Position numbers and translations under genes: made by a program. From Sphingomonas liriopis (lineage in GTDB: Bacteria > Pseudomonadota > Alphaproteobacteria > Sphingomonadales > Sphingomonadaceae): DNA of 64,000 nt. The stretch is from positions 62,001 to 126,000 of the forward strand of contig NZ_JAMLDY010000009.1 in the NCBI RefSeq assembly GCF_024211255.1, written 5' to 3'. The stretch's first letter is position 1. Each line of letters begins with the position of its first letter. The notes beneath the pieces are model-generated. The model had not been told where the DNA came from and made no database searches. It saw only the letters and a list, made by a program, of their open reading frames with translations. Of the stretch, positions 43,849 to 51,956 are shown one piece after another.

Positions 43849-44256
43849 ATGGCGGTGGAACGGGGCAGCGCATTCCTGCTCAAGGTCGGCGACGGCGCGC
43901 AGGTGCCGGCGTTCGCGACGGTGGCGGGGCTGCGCACGACGCAATTGAGCGTCAAGGGCGAGGCGGTGGTGGTGACCACCAAGGATTCGGGCGGCTGGCG
44001 GCAGTTGCTGTCGGGTGCGGGGGTGCGCAGCGTCAGCGTGTCGGGGGCGGGGGTATTCACCGGCTCCGCCGCGGAGGCGCGGATCAAGGGAAACGCGCTG
44101 TCGGGCGTTCTCGACGATTACCGGCTGAGCTTCGAGAGCGGCGACAGCATGACCGGGCGGTTCCTGGTGACGCGACTGGACTATGCCGGCGATTTCAACG
44201 GGGAGCGGTCGTACACGTTGAGCCTGGAGAGTTCCGGGCCGGTGGTGGCGGCGTGA
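43849..44256 (+). CDS. gene transfer agent major tail tube protein (g9, TP901-1 type)
   Basis: The 135-residue protein opens VERGSAFLLKVGDGAQVPAFATVAGLRTTQLSVKGEAVVVTTKDSGGWRQLLSGAGVRSVSVSGAGVF and ends MTGRFLVTRLDYAGDFNGERSYTLSLESSGPV, a tail tube protein of the TP901-1 major tail protein family. The beta pattern is complete. It would form the tail tube. The GTGA overlap with the next gene shows tight coupling. Only one copy is visible in the window. Confidence 0.93.
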   Translation: MAVERGSAFLLKVGDGAQVPAFATVAGLRTTQLSVKGEAVVVTTKDSGGWRQLLSGAGVRSVSVSGAGVFTGSAAEARIKGNALSGVLDDYRLSFESGDSMTGRFLVTRLDYAGDFNGERSYTLSLESSGPVVAA

Positions 44257-44567
44257 GCGGCGCGGCGAATCCCGCACGGGGCGAGTGCGCGCTGCGGGTC
44301 GACGGGTGCGAGCTCGTGCTGCGGCCGTCGTTCCAGGCGCTCGTCGCGGCGGAGCAGGAGCTGGGGTCGCTGTTCGACCTCGTCGCGCGGGCGGCGGAGG
44401 GGAAGCTGGGGCTGGGCGAGCTGGCGGCGCTGTTCTGGCATTGCCTGCGCGACATCCCTGAGGGGATGACGCGCGAGACGCTGGGCGAGGCACTGATCGG
44501 GGTGGGGCTGGCGAAGCTGACGCCGGTGCTGCGCGGGGTGCTGCAGCAGATCCTGGCGGGGCGGTGA
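44253..44567 (+). CDS. gene transfer agent family tail assembly protein (g10-like)
   Basis: The 104-residue protein starts with GTG 44253 in a GTGA overlap. It reads GECALRVDGCELVLRPSFQALVAAEQELGSLFDLVARAAEGKLGLGELAALFWHCLRDIPEGMTRETLGEALIGVGLAKLTPVLRGVLQQIL, the pattern of a small GTA-specific family that lies just before the tail tape measure gene and is thought to be a tape-measure chaperone. The next frame begins with the same GTGA overlap. Confidence 0.88.
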   Translation: MSGAANPARGECALRVDGCELVLRPSFQALVAAEQELGSLFDLVARAAEGKLGLGELAALFWHCLRDIPEGMTRETLGEALIGVGLAKLTPVLRGVLQQILAGR

Positions 44568-44767
44568 GCGGCTTTGCCGAGGGCGCGGTGCGGCTGGCGG
44601 GGTTCGCAGGGGCGGTGCTGGGGTGGAGCCCCGACGCCTTCTGGCGGGCGACGCCGGCCGAGCTGGCGGCGGTGGTGGGGGCGGCGAGCGACGGCGGTGT
44701 GGGGGCGGTGACGCCGCCCGATGCCGCGACGCTGGCGGCGATGCGGGAGGCGTTTCCGGATGGATGA
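44564..44767 (+). CDS. phage tail assembly chaperone-like protein (g10.1)
   Basis: The 67-residue protein (FAEGAVRLAGFAGAVLGWSPDAFWRATPAELAAVVGAA, then DAATLAAMREAFPDG) belongs to the short tail-assembly chaperone family with the hallmark GW-P-FW-ATPxEL. It starts with GTG 44564, overlapping its neighbours on both sides. Two such small genes in front of the tape measure are typical of GTA clusters, where they may arise as the G and GT counterparts, here as separate genes rather than a frameshift product. Confidence 0.85.
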   Translation: MSGFAEGAVRLAGFAGAVLGWSPDAFWRATPAELAAVVGAASDGGVGAVTPPDAATLAAMREAFPDG

Positions 44768-45305
44768 GGTGGAGCGGATGGTGGTCGGCGTGCGCGCCGA
44801 CACCGCGGGGTTCGCGCGCGAGGTCGAAACGATGCGCGCGACGCTGGAAGGGGGCCTCGGCGCCGGGGCGGAGCGGGCGGCGCGGTCGATCGAGGGGGCG
44901 CTACTGCGCGCGGTGCGGACGGGCAAGTTCGGCTTTGACGATCTGAAGGCGGTGGCGCTGGGGGTACTGGCGGATATCGCCAAGGCGGCGGTGCATGCCG
45001 GCGTCGGCGCGGTGACCGGCGGGGGCGGGTCGCTGAGCGGGGCGCTCGCCGGGCTGGTCGGGCTGCCGGGGCGGGCGACCGGCGGGCCGGTGGCGCCGGG
45101 GCGCGGCTATGTCGTCGGCGAGCGCGGGCCGGAGCTGTTCGTGCCGACCGCGAGCGGGCGGGTCGAGACGGGCGTGCCGGCGGCGGGGGCGCGGGACGTG
45201 CGGGTGTCGATCACCGTGCATGCCGGGGCGGGGGAAGCGCCGGCGGCGATGGAGCGGTCGAGCCGGCAGGTCGCGCGCGCGGTGCGGGCGGCGCTGGAGG
45301 GGTAG
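44760..45305 (+). CDS. gene transfer agent tail tape measure protein, short (g11)
   Basis: The 181-residue protein is a very short tape measure: an N-terminal coiled helix (DEVERMVVGVRADTAGFAREVETMRATLEGGLGAGAERAARSIEGALLRAVRTGKFGFDDLKAVALGVLADIAKAAVHAG), a glycine-rich middle and GYVVGERGPELFVPTASGRV, the phage tail-protein motif. Tape-measure length sets tail length, so the particle should have a very short tail. It is even shorter than the RcGTA g11 protein as I recall it (about 220 residues). It overlaps the chaperone gene by eight bases, and a 977-base repeat-filled gap follows. Confidence 0.85.
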   Translation: MDEVERMVVGVRADTAGFAREVETMRATLEGGLGAGAERAARSIEGALLRAVRTGKFGFDDLKAVALGVLADIAKAAVHAGVGAVTGGGGSLSGALAGLVGLPGRATGGPVAPGRGYVVGERGPELFVPTASGRVETGVPAAGARDVRVSITVHAGAGEAPAAMERSSRQVARAVRAALEG

Positions 45306-46282
45306 GTCTGCGGGGGCTTGGAGCGAGATCGCGCGAAGGCCGCGACGAAGAAGGTGTTTTTCGCGCGAAGACGCGAAGGCGCAAAGAGGTTGGGGCGAGA
45401 GGTGGCCTTCATCCTCTTCGTCATGCCGGACTTGTTCCGGCATCCACCGTTCCGCGGGCGTTGGGGTTTTGCGGCCCGGTTGATCCCGGAAGACGCCGGC
45501 GTTTATCTTGCCTAGGCCGGATCGACATTCAGCGGTGTAGAGACGTTCCGCCCGCTTTGGCGGGCAGGGCTATTGCATATGAGTGACGGGTCGGCGGCTC
45601 CCCAATTCCTTCGTCACCCCGGACGTGTTCCGGGGTCCATGGTTCGGCGAACTCGTCGTTTCGAGGCTCTTTTTCCACGCTTGCGGCACGGTGGACCCCG
45701 GAACAAGTCCGGGGTGACGAACTATTCCAGGCTACCGGTTCGTCACGCGGCCATATGCGATAGCCCTGTCGTGGCGGGGGGAGGACGTATCGTCGTTCAC
45801 CCGTCTGAATGTCGATCGATCCCAGGCTAGCAAGCTCGTGTTCCCGCGCAGGGAGGAACCCAGGGTCAAGCAGAACCACGTGTGATTGTCCGCGAAACCC
45901 TGGGCTCCCGCCTGCGCGGGAGCACGACCCGGGGTGACGGGCGGCTCGTGGTGGTGGCGTGAGCCTCGCTGACGGGGCGGGATGAGGAGCGTGCGTGAAG
46001 ACGTGATGCTTGTTTTTATCCGTCATCCCGACGGAAGTCGGGACCGATGGTGTCGGTGTGGTCGATGGCGGGAGCCAACGCGGCGTTGCGAGTCCATGGG
46101 TCCCGACTTTCGTCGGGATGACGAAGGGGGAGCGTCGTGCCTCTTCTTTGCGTCTTCGCGTCTTCGCGTGAGCAATCATTTTCTGCTTCGGCCGGCTCTT
46201 CGCTGGCGGCGGGTGTGGGGAAGCCCTCCTCCGCCGGCTTCGCCGGTCCCCTCCCTTGCCGGAGCGTTTCTGGAGAAACATC
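45306..46282. repeat. 977-base repeat block inside the gene transfer agent cluster
   Basis: The gap between tape measure and distal-tail genes carries several repeat families in series: family C (45336-45392), one family E arm (45417-45450), a complete family E pair (CACCCCGGACGTGTTCCGGG at 45614 and GGAACAAGTCCGGGGTGACG to 45720), an inverted pair on CCTGGGCTCCCGCCTGCGCG (about 45898), family G-like arms CATCCCGACGGAAGTCGGGA (46023) and TCCCGACTTTCGTCGGGATG (to 46122), a family C arm (46142-46175) and a shortened family A (46216-46263). Any frames across it are built of repeat sequence and are not genes. Confidence 0.82.
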
Positions 46283-48547
46283 ATGGCGCATTGGTTGTGT
46301 TCGCGGCGCGAGCAGCAGGAGGCGGGGGTCGTCTCGCGGTTCGATCCGCGGTTCTGGACGGTCAATTTTCCGCGGCCGATGATGGCGGCGGTGACCAATC
46401 CGGCGGCCGATGCGCTGCGGGTCGATGCCGTCTTCTACAAGCATGACGATCTGGCCGGGCTGATCTGGGAGGCGGAGGACCGGTTCGATCATCCGTTGCT
46501 CAAGTATGAAACGGCGCGGGATTTTCGCGACTGCCGGTTGCGGTTTCGCTGGCGGTCGGCGGGGGTGAAGCCGCTGGATGCGGTCAACGGGCCGACGCTG
46601 ACGATCGAGGGGCGCGATGCCGCCGGCGCCGCGCGCGCCTGGTACGTGCGATTGTGGAATTATGCGGTCGGCACGCCGGAGGATGCGGTGGTGACGCTGG
46701 ACTTTGCGGCGCTGGCGGGCGGGTTCCTGTTGCCGGGAGAGGCGGACCCGGTGTGGGCGGGGGACGTCGACCGGATGTTCGTGTCGCTGGTCGCGCCGGA
46801 CTATGACGGCAGCGCCGCGCCCCTGCCGGCCGCGCGGGAGGGGTGGGTCGAGCTGACCGGCGTCGCCTGCAACGGGCCGGGATCGGTGATCGGGATCGGC
46901 GATGCGGTGCTGCCCGAGCACGGCTTCGCCATCGCGAGCGGCTATGACGACAGCTACAATCTGACGCCGGCGCGGTTGCTGCGCAACGCGCTGCACCTGG
47001 GGTATCGCGGCGCGATCACGCATTACGTGGGGATGAGCCATTATTTCCGGCTCGATGCGCTGTACGGTGGGTTCTACGTGGGCCTCACCGGCGGCGTGCT
47101 CAACGTCGCGTGCGTGGCGTGGCATCGCGACTTCGCGGGGCGGGCGCGGAGCCTCGGCTATGACGTCATCTGGTCGCTGAGCTACGAATTGTTCGACGCG
47201 CATTGCTGGAACGACTGGAAGCAGCGTGCCGCCGATGGCGCGCCGGCGCAGACCGGGTGGGAACCGCCATCGACCTTGCTGTCGCCGTGTCATGACGGGG
47301 CGATGGGGTATCTGAGACAGGTCGCCGCCGCGTTCGTCGGGATCGGGGTGGGCGCCGGGCTGGCGGCGAAGTTCCAGGTCGGTGAGCCGTGGTGGTGGAC
47401 GATGCCCGACGGGCGGCCGTGCCTGTACGATGCGGCGGCGGTGGCGGCATTCGCGCCGGTGGCGATCCCGACCGTGCGCGCGGCCATGGATGCCGCGCAG
47501 CGCGCGACGATGGATCGCGCGGGTGCGGCGCTGGCGGCATCGACCACGGCGCTGGCGGGGTGGGTCAAGGCGGCGTTTGCCGGGTGCGAGACGTATCTGC
47601 TGACCTATCTGCCGACGGTGCTCGATGCGGCGGCGCCTGAATTGAAGCGGGCGAACATGCCGGTGGGGTGGGCGTATCCCGCCTTCGATGTGCTGCAGCT
47701 GGAGGATTACGACTGGGTGACCGAGGGCGATACCGCCTCGACCGCGCGCGGGGTCGCGGCGGCGCAGGCGCGGCTCGGCTATCCGGTGGCGCGGCAGCAG
47801 TATCTGTCGGGGTTCGTGCTGCGCCCCGACCAGGCGGCGCAATGGAGCCGGATCGAGGCGGCGGCGCAGACCGCGCGGGCGCGCGGCGTGGCGGCGGTGG
47901 TGCTGTGGGCGCTGCCGCAGGTGATGCGCGATGGCTTCGTCCATTTCGAGGGGGATGAGAGCGTGCAGGATTATGACGACGTGCTGTTCCCGTTGGCGCT
48001 GGGGCGCGAGGCGGAGGTGGCGCCGGCGTTCTCGACCGCGATCCTGACCGCGGCGGGCGGGGCGGAACAGCGCAGCGCCGGCTGGGCGGAGGCGCGGACG
48101 AGCTACGACGTCGGGCCGGGCGTGCGATCGGAGGCGGATATCGCGACGCTGCTCGCCTTCTTCCGCGCGCGAATGGGGCCGGCGCGGGCGTTCCGGCTGC
48201 GCGATCCGTTCGACGCCAGCGGCAGCGACGAGGGAATCGGCGTCGGCGACGGGACGCAGCGGCGGTTCGAACTGGTCAAACATTATGGCGCGAGCGTGCG
48301 GCGGATCGTGCGGCCGGTGGCGGGCAGCGTGCGCGTGGCGGTGGCGGGCGTTCCGACGCAGGGGTTCGTGGTGGAGGCAGACGGCGTCGTCGTGCTGGAC
48401 GCGGCGCCCGCCGTGGGCGCGGAGGTGAGCGCGAGCTTCGGCTTCGACGTCGTCGTGCGCTTCGCCGAGGACCGGTTGCGGGTGGCGCGGTCGACCTTCC
48501 TCGCGGGCGAGGCCGTGTCGGTGCCGCTGATCGAGGTGCGGACGTGA
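46283..48547 (+). CDS. gene transfer agent distal tail protein, DUF2460 with long N-terminal extension (g12)
   Basis: The 754-residue protein ends with a typical DUF2460 domain, about residues 569-754 (FPLALGREAEVAPAFSTAIL to AVSVPLIEV, with AGWAEARTSYDVGPGVRSEADIATLLAFFRARMGPARAFRLRDP). RcGTA g12 is only about this domain. The 568-residue N-terminal part has MAHWLCSRREQQEAGVVSRFDPRFWTVNFPRPMMAAV, Trp- and Tyr-rich blocks and NALHLGYRGAITHYVGMSHYF; it may be a carbohydrate-acting or receptor-contact domain, but I cannot name it. ATG 46283 follows CTGGAGAAA. Confidence 0.82.
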   Translation: MAHWLCSRREQQEAGVVSRFDPRFWTVNFPRPMMAAVTNPAADALRVDAVFYKHDDLAGLIWEAEDRFDHPLLKYETARDFRDCRLRFRWRSAGVKPLDAVNGPTLTIEGRDAAGAARAWYVRLWNYAVGTPEDAVVTLDFAALAGGFLLPGEADPVWAGDVDRMFVSLVAPDYDGSAAPLPAAREGWVELTGVACNGPGSVIGIGDAVLPEHGFAIASGYDDSYNLTPARLLRNALHLGYRGAITHYVGMSHYFRLDALYGGFYVGLTGGVLNVACVAWHRDFAGRARSLGYDVIWSLSYELFDAHCWNDWKQRAADGAPAQTGWEPPSTLLSPCHDGAMGYLRQVAAAFVGIGVGAGLAAKFQVGEPWWWTMPDGRPCLYDAAAVAAFAPVAIPTVRAAMDAAQRATMDRAGAALAASTTALAGWVKAAFAGCETYLLTYLPTVLDAAAPELKRANMPVGWAYPAFDVLQLEDYDWVTEGDTASTARGVAAAQARLGYPVARQQYLSGFVLRPDQAAQWSRIEAAAQTARARGVAAVVLWALPQVMRDGFVHFEGDESVQDYDDVLFPLALGREAEVAPAFSTAILTAAGGAEQRSAGWAEARTSYDVGPGVRSEADIATLLAFFRARMGPARAFRLRDPFDASGSDEGIGVGDGTQRRFELVKHYGASVRRIVRPVAGSVRVAVAGVPTQGFVVEADGVVVLDAAPAVGAEVSASFGFDVVVRFAEDRLRVARSTFLAGEAVSVPLIEVRT

Positions 48548-49341
48548 GCGCGCTGGCCTGCATTGCGCTGTGCTGGCGGGTCGAGCGGCGCGACGGGGTG
48601 GCGATCGGGCTGACGACGCACGACCGCGACCTCGTCATCGACGGGCTGGTGCATCGTGCGGCGCCGGGGATGACGCCGTCGGCGATCGAGCGGTCGGCGG
48701 ATCTGGAGGCGGATACGATGGACGTGCGCGGCGCGCTGACCAGCGCGGCGATCGGCGAGGGCGATCTGCTCGCCGGACGCTGGGACGGCGCGCGGGTGCG
48801 ACTGTTCGCGGCGGACTGGGAGAGCGGGGCGGTGATCGCCGAGCTGGGCGAGGGGCGGATCGGCGCGGTCGAGCTGACCGAGCAGGGCTTTGCCGCCGAG
48901 CTGGCGGGGACGGGCGCGGCGCTCGACCGGCCGGTGGTCGAGGAGACGTCCGCCGAATGCCGCACCGAGCTGGGCGACCGGCGCTGCCGGGTGGCGATGG
49001 CGGGGCGGCGGCGGTTTGCGCGGGTGCTCGCGGTGGCGGAGCGGGTGGTGACGCTGGATGCCGTCGAGCCGGTGGCGGGGGCCTATGCGGGCGGGTTGCT
49101 GCGCTGGTTCGGGGGCCAGAACGGCGGGCTGGTGCAGGCGATCGACGCGTCGGCGGGGGCGAGCGTGACGCTGCGCGGGGTGCCGGCGTTCGGCGTCGCG
49201 GCGGGGACGCTGGTCGAGCTGGTCGAGGGGTGCGACAAGAGTTTCGCGACCTGCGGCGCGCGATTCGGCAATGCGACGAACTTTCGCGGCGAGCCGCATC
49301 TGCCGGGGATCGACCTGCTGACGCGCTATCCCGGTGGGTGA
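48544..49341 (+). CDS. gene transfer agent hub protein, DUF2163 (g13)
   Basis: The 265-residue protein fits the DUF2163 GTA/phage tail-hub family: CIALCWRVERRDGVAIGLTTHDRDLVIDGLVHRAAPGMTPSAIERSADLEADTMDVRGAL at the start, RPVVEETSAECRTELGDRRCRVAM in the middle, and GCDKSFATCGARFGNATNFRGEPHLPGIDLLTRYPGG at the end. Cys pairs in the last two blocks may bind an iron-sulfur cluster or zinc, as in related tail hubs. GTG 48544 overlaps the stop of g12 (GTGA). Confidence 0.93.
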   Translation: MSALACIALCWRVERRDGVAIGLTTHDRDLVIDGLVHRAAPGMTPSAIERSADLEADTMDVRGALTSAAIGEGDLLAGRWDGARVRLFAADWESGAVIAELGEGRIGAVELTEQGFAAELAGTGAALDRPVVEETSAECRTELGDRRCRVAMAGRRRFARVLAVAERVVTLDAVEPVAGAYAGGLLRWFGGQNGGLVQAIDASAGASVTLRGVPAFGVAAGTLVELVEGCDKSFATCGARFGNATNFRGEPHLPGIDLLTRYPGG

Positions 49342-49343
49342 GG

Positions 49344-49438
49344 CGTGGCACTCACCCTCACCCTTCGCCGCCTTCGGCGTCTTTTCCCTCTCCCAACGGA
49401 AGAGGGAAGGAGCGGCGCAGCCGCGGGAGGGTGAGGGC
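49344..49438. repeat. inverted repeat at the start of the peptidase gene (CTCACCCTCACCC type)
   Basis: CTCACCCTCACCCTTCGCCG (from 49352) is inverted as CGCGGGAGGGTGAGGGCGAG (to 49442), with CGGAAGAGGGAAGGAG and CTCCCTCTTCC-like inner arms. It lies between the hub gene and the conserved start of the NlpC/P60 gene and holds that gene's only purine-rich stretch. Confidence 0.7.
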
Positions 49439-49444
49439 GAGGCG

Positions 49445-49828
49445 GTGGCCAAGGCCGCACTGGCGTTGGTCGGGGCGCCGTTCCGGTTGCACGGGCGTGA
49501 GGCGGCGCATGGGCTCGATTGCATCGGGGTGATCGCGGCGGCCTTGCAGGCGGCTGGTTGGCGGGGTGAGGTGCCGACTGGCTATGCGCTGCGTGGTGGC
49601 GATCCCGCGGCGGTGGCGGCGCGCTTCGATGTGGCGCTGGCGCGCTGCGACGGCACCGTGGCGGGGGACGTGCTGCTGTTTCGGGTCGGGCCGGGGCAGC
49701 TGCATGGCGCGGTGCGGACGGCGGCGGGGTTCGTCCATGCCGATGCCGGCTTGCGGCGGGTGGTGGAGCGGCCGGGCGCGGCGGACTGGCCGCTCGTCGG
49801 GGCGTGGCGTTTCGAGGGGAGGGGCTGA
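49445..49828 (+). CDS. gene transfer agent NlpC/P60 peptidoglycan peptidase (g14)
   Basis: The conserved 127-residue protein starts VAKAALALVGAPFRLHGREAAHGLDCIGVIAAALQAAGW, with the catalytic Cys in HGLDCIGV and His in GQLHGAVRTA, as in NlpC/P60 cysteine peptidases. It would cut peptidoglycan to help DNA entry. Family N-termini begin at about VAKAALAL; the frame can also begin at GTG 49334, but that adds 37 residues coded by a palindromic repeat (SPSPFAAFGVFSLSQRKREG), so GTG 49445 is favoured. It has only a weak GAGG ribosome-binding site. Confidence 0.85.
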   Translation: MAKAALALVGAPFRLHGREAAHGLDCIGVIAAALQAAGWRGEVPTGYALRGGDPAAVAARFDVALARCDGTVAGDVLLFRVGPGQLHGAVRTAAGFVHADAGLRRVVERPGAADWPLVGAWRFEGRG

Positions 49829-51942
49829 TGGCGACGCTGGTGCTGGGCACGGTGGGGCGGGTGATCGGCGGGCCGATCGGCGGCGCGCTGGGGGCGCTCG
49901 CCGGACAGGCGATCGACGGGCGGTTGTTCCGCGGCGCGGCGCGCGAGGGACCGCGGCTGACCGAGCTGGCGGTGCAGACGTCGAGCTATGGCACGCCGAT
50001 CCCCAAATTGTTCGGGACGATCCGGGTGGCGGGGACGGTGATCTGGTCGACCGACCTGATCGAGACGCGCACCACCAGCCGCAGCGGCAAGGGCCAGCCG
50101 GGGACCAACAGCTACAGCTATTCGGCGAGCTTCGCTGTGGCGCTGTCGGCGCGGCCGATCCGGGGCGTGGGGCGGATCTGGGCGGAGGGCAAGCTGCTGC
50201 GCGGTGCTGCGGGAGACTGGAAGAACCGGACGGGGTTCCGGCTGCACCTGGGTACCGAGGATCAGGCGGTCGATCCGCTGATCGCCTCCGCGGTCGGGGC
50301 GACGCCGGCGTATCGCGGGCTCGCCTATGCGGTGTTCGAGGGGATGCAGCTGGCGGATTACGGCAACCGCATCCCGTCGCTGACCTTCGAGGTGGCGGCG
50401 GATGCCGGGCCGGTGGCGAGCGGTGCGATCGCGGCGATGCTGGCGGACGAGGTGACGGGCGGCGGTGGCGTGGCGCTCGGTGGCTTTGCGGCGTCGGGAG
50501 CGAGCGTGCGCGGCGTGCTGGAGACGCTGGCGGCGATCGACGGCGGCTGGTGGCAGCCCGACGGGCACCGGCTGGTGCGGCGGAGCGATGCGGGCGCGGC
50601 GGTGGCCGTGACCGATCGGGGTGCGCGGCGGCGGACGGTGGCGGCGCTGGCGAGCGCGCCGCGCGAGGTCGCGGTGGCGCATCACGATCCGGCGCGCGAC
50701 TATCAGATCGGCGTGCAGCGGGTGCGGCGGCCGGGGGCGGGCGAGCGGGTCGACCGCGTCGAACTGCCCGCGGTGCTCGACGCGGCGACCGCCAAGGGGA
50801 TCGCGGCGGCGCTGGTCGCGCATAGCGAAGCGGAGCGGACGCGGCGGCAGGTGACGCTGGGGCCGGAGGGGATGGCCATCGCGCCGGGCGGAATCGTGCG
50901 CGTCGGCGACGAGGCGGGGCGCTGGCGGGTGGCGCGGGTCGCGGTCGCGGGACCGGCGACGACGCTCGATCTCGTACCGCTGGCCGCGATGCCGGTGACC
51001 GCGGGGGCGAGCAGCGGGCAGGTCGCGGCGGCGGCGGACGTGCCGGTCGGCGCGACGCGGCTGGTCGTCGCCGAGCTGCCGGGACTGGAGGATGCGCCGC
51101 TATCCGGGCCGCGGATCAGCGTGATCGCCGCGGGTGCGGGCGCGGGATGGCGGCAGGCGGCGCTGCTCTACAGCCTGGACGACGGGGCGAGCTGGATCGG
51201 CGCGGGCGGGACCGCGGCGGCGGCGGCGATCGGGCGGGTCGAGGTGGCGCCGGTCGCCGCCTCGCCATGGCTGGTCGATCGGCGCAGCAGGGTCGTGATC
51301 GTGCTGGAGCATGCCGCGATGGCGCTGCACGATGCCGATGCGGCGATGCTGGCGGGCGGCGCGAACCTGGCGCTGGTCGGCGACGAATTGCTCCAGTTCG
51401 GGCGGGCGGAACCGCTCGGCGCGGGGCGCTGGGCACTGTCGGGATTGTACCGCGGCCTGCGCGGAACCGAGGGCGCGATCGGCGGGCAGCAGGCGGGGGA
51501 TCGCTTCGCGCTGGTCGAACGCGATGCGGTGGCGGCGATCGACCTGCCGGTGAGCGCGATCGGGCGGGCGGTGCGCGTGCTGGCGAGCGGGGTCGGCGAC
51601 ACGGTCGAACCGGCGGCGGCGATCGTCACGGTGACCGGCGCCTCGGTCGCGCCGCCCGCGCCGGTACATGGCGCGGCGCGGGTGCAGGCGGATGGCAGCA
51701 TCGCGATTCGCTGGACGCGGCGGAGCCGGGCCGGATGGGATTGGGTCGATTCGCGCGACGCGCCGCTCGCCGAGGAGACGGAGGCGTACCGCGTCGTGAT
51801 CGAGCAGGCGGATGGATCCGAACGGACGGTCGAGGTGACCGAACCGGGGCTGGTGCTGGCGGCCGGCGACAGCGCCCGAGCGGTGCGGATCGTGCAGCGC
51901 GGTACGCTGGCGCCGTCGGTTCCCCTGCGATTCTTGCTGTGA
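49828..51942 (+). CDS. gene transfer agent tail-tip protein, host-contact (g15)
   Basis: The 704-residue protein, starting where the peptidase stops (TGATG), is the large tail protein of the cluster. It begins MATLVLGTVGRVIGGPIGGALGALAGQAID, then GTPIPKLFGTIRVAGTVIWSTDLIE, YSASFAVALSARPIRGVGRIWAEGKLLRG and a fibronectin- or beta-rich C-terminus (APPAPVHGAARVQADGSIAIRWTRRSR). These are typical of phage tail proteins (phage-tail_3 type) such as RcGTA g15. RcGTA g15 is roughly twice as long, so this one is reduced or lacks the TIM-barrel part. It probably sits at the tail tip and contacts recipient cells. Confidence 0.88.
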   Translation: MATLVLGTVGRVIGGPIGGALGALAGQAIDGRLFRGAAREGPRLTELAVQTSSYGTPIPKLFGTIRVAGTVIWSTDLIETRTTSRSGKGQPGTNSYSYSASFAVALSARPIRGVGRIWAEGKLLRGAAGDWKNRTGFRLHLGTEDQAVDPLIASAVGATPAYRGLAYAVFEGMQLADYGNRIPSLTFEVAADAGPVASGAIAAMLADEVTGGGGVALGGFAASGASVRGVLETLAAIDGGWWQPDGHRLVRRSDAGAAVAVTDRGARRRTVAALASAPREVAVAHHDPARDYQIGVQRVRRPGAGERVDRVELPAVLDAATAKGIAAALVAHSEAERTRRQVTLGPEGMAIAPGGIVRVGDEAGRWRVARVAVAGPATTLDLVPLAAMPVTAGASSGQVAAAADVPVGATRLVVAELPGLEDAPLSGPRISVIAAGAGAGWRQAALLYSLDDGASWIGAGGTAAAAAIGRVEVAPVAASPWLVDRRSRVVIVLEHAAMALHDADAAMLAGGANLALVGDELLQFGRAEPLGAGRWALSGLYRGLRGTEGAIGGQQAGDRFALVERDAVAAIDLPVSAIGRAVRVLASGVGDTVEPAAAIVTVTGASVAPPAPVHGAARVQADGSIAIRWTRRSRAGWDWVDSRDAPLAEETEAYRVVIEQADGSERTVEVTEPGLVLAAGDSARAVRIVQRGTLAPSVPLRFLL

Positions 51943-51956
51943 CGATGGAGTGGACG

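Noticed and set aside
45529..46398. Minus-strand frame in the repeat block between tape measure and distal-tail genes
   Set aside because: It is coded almost wholly by palindromic repeats of known families and has no family match or ribosome-binding site.
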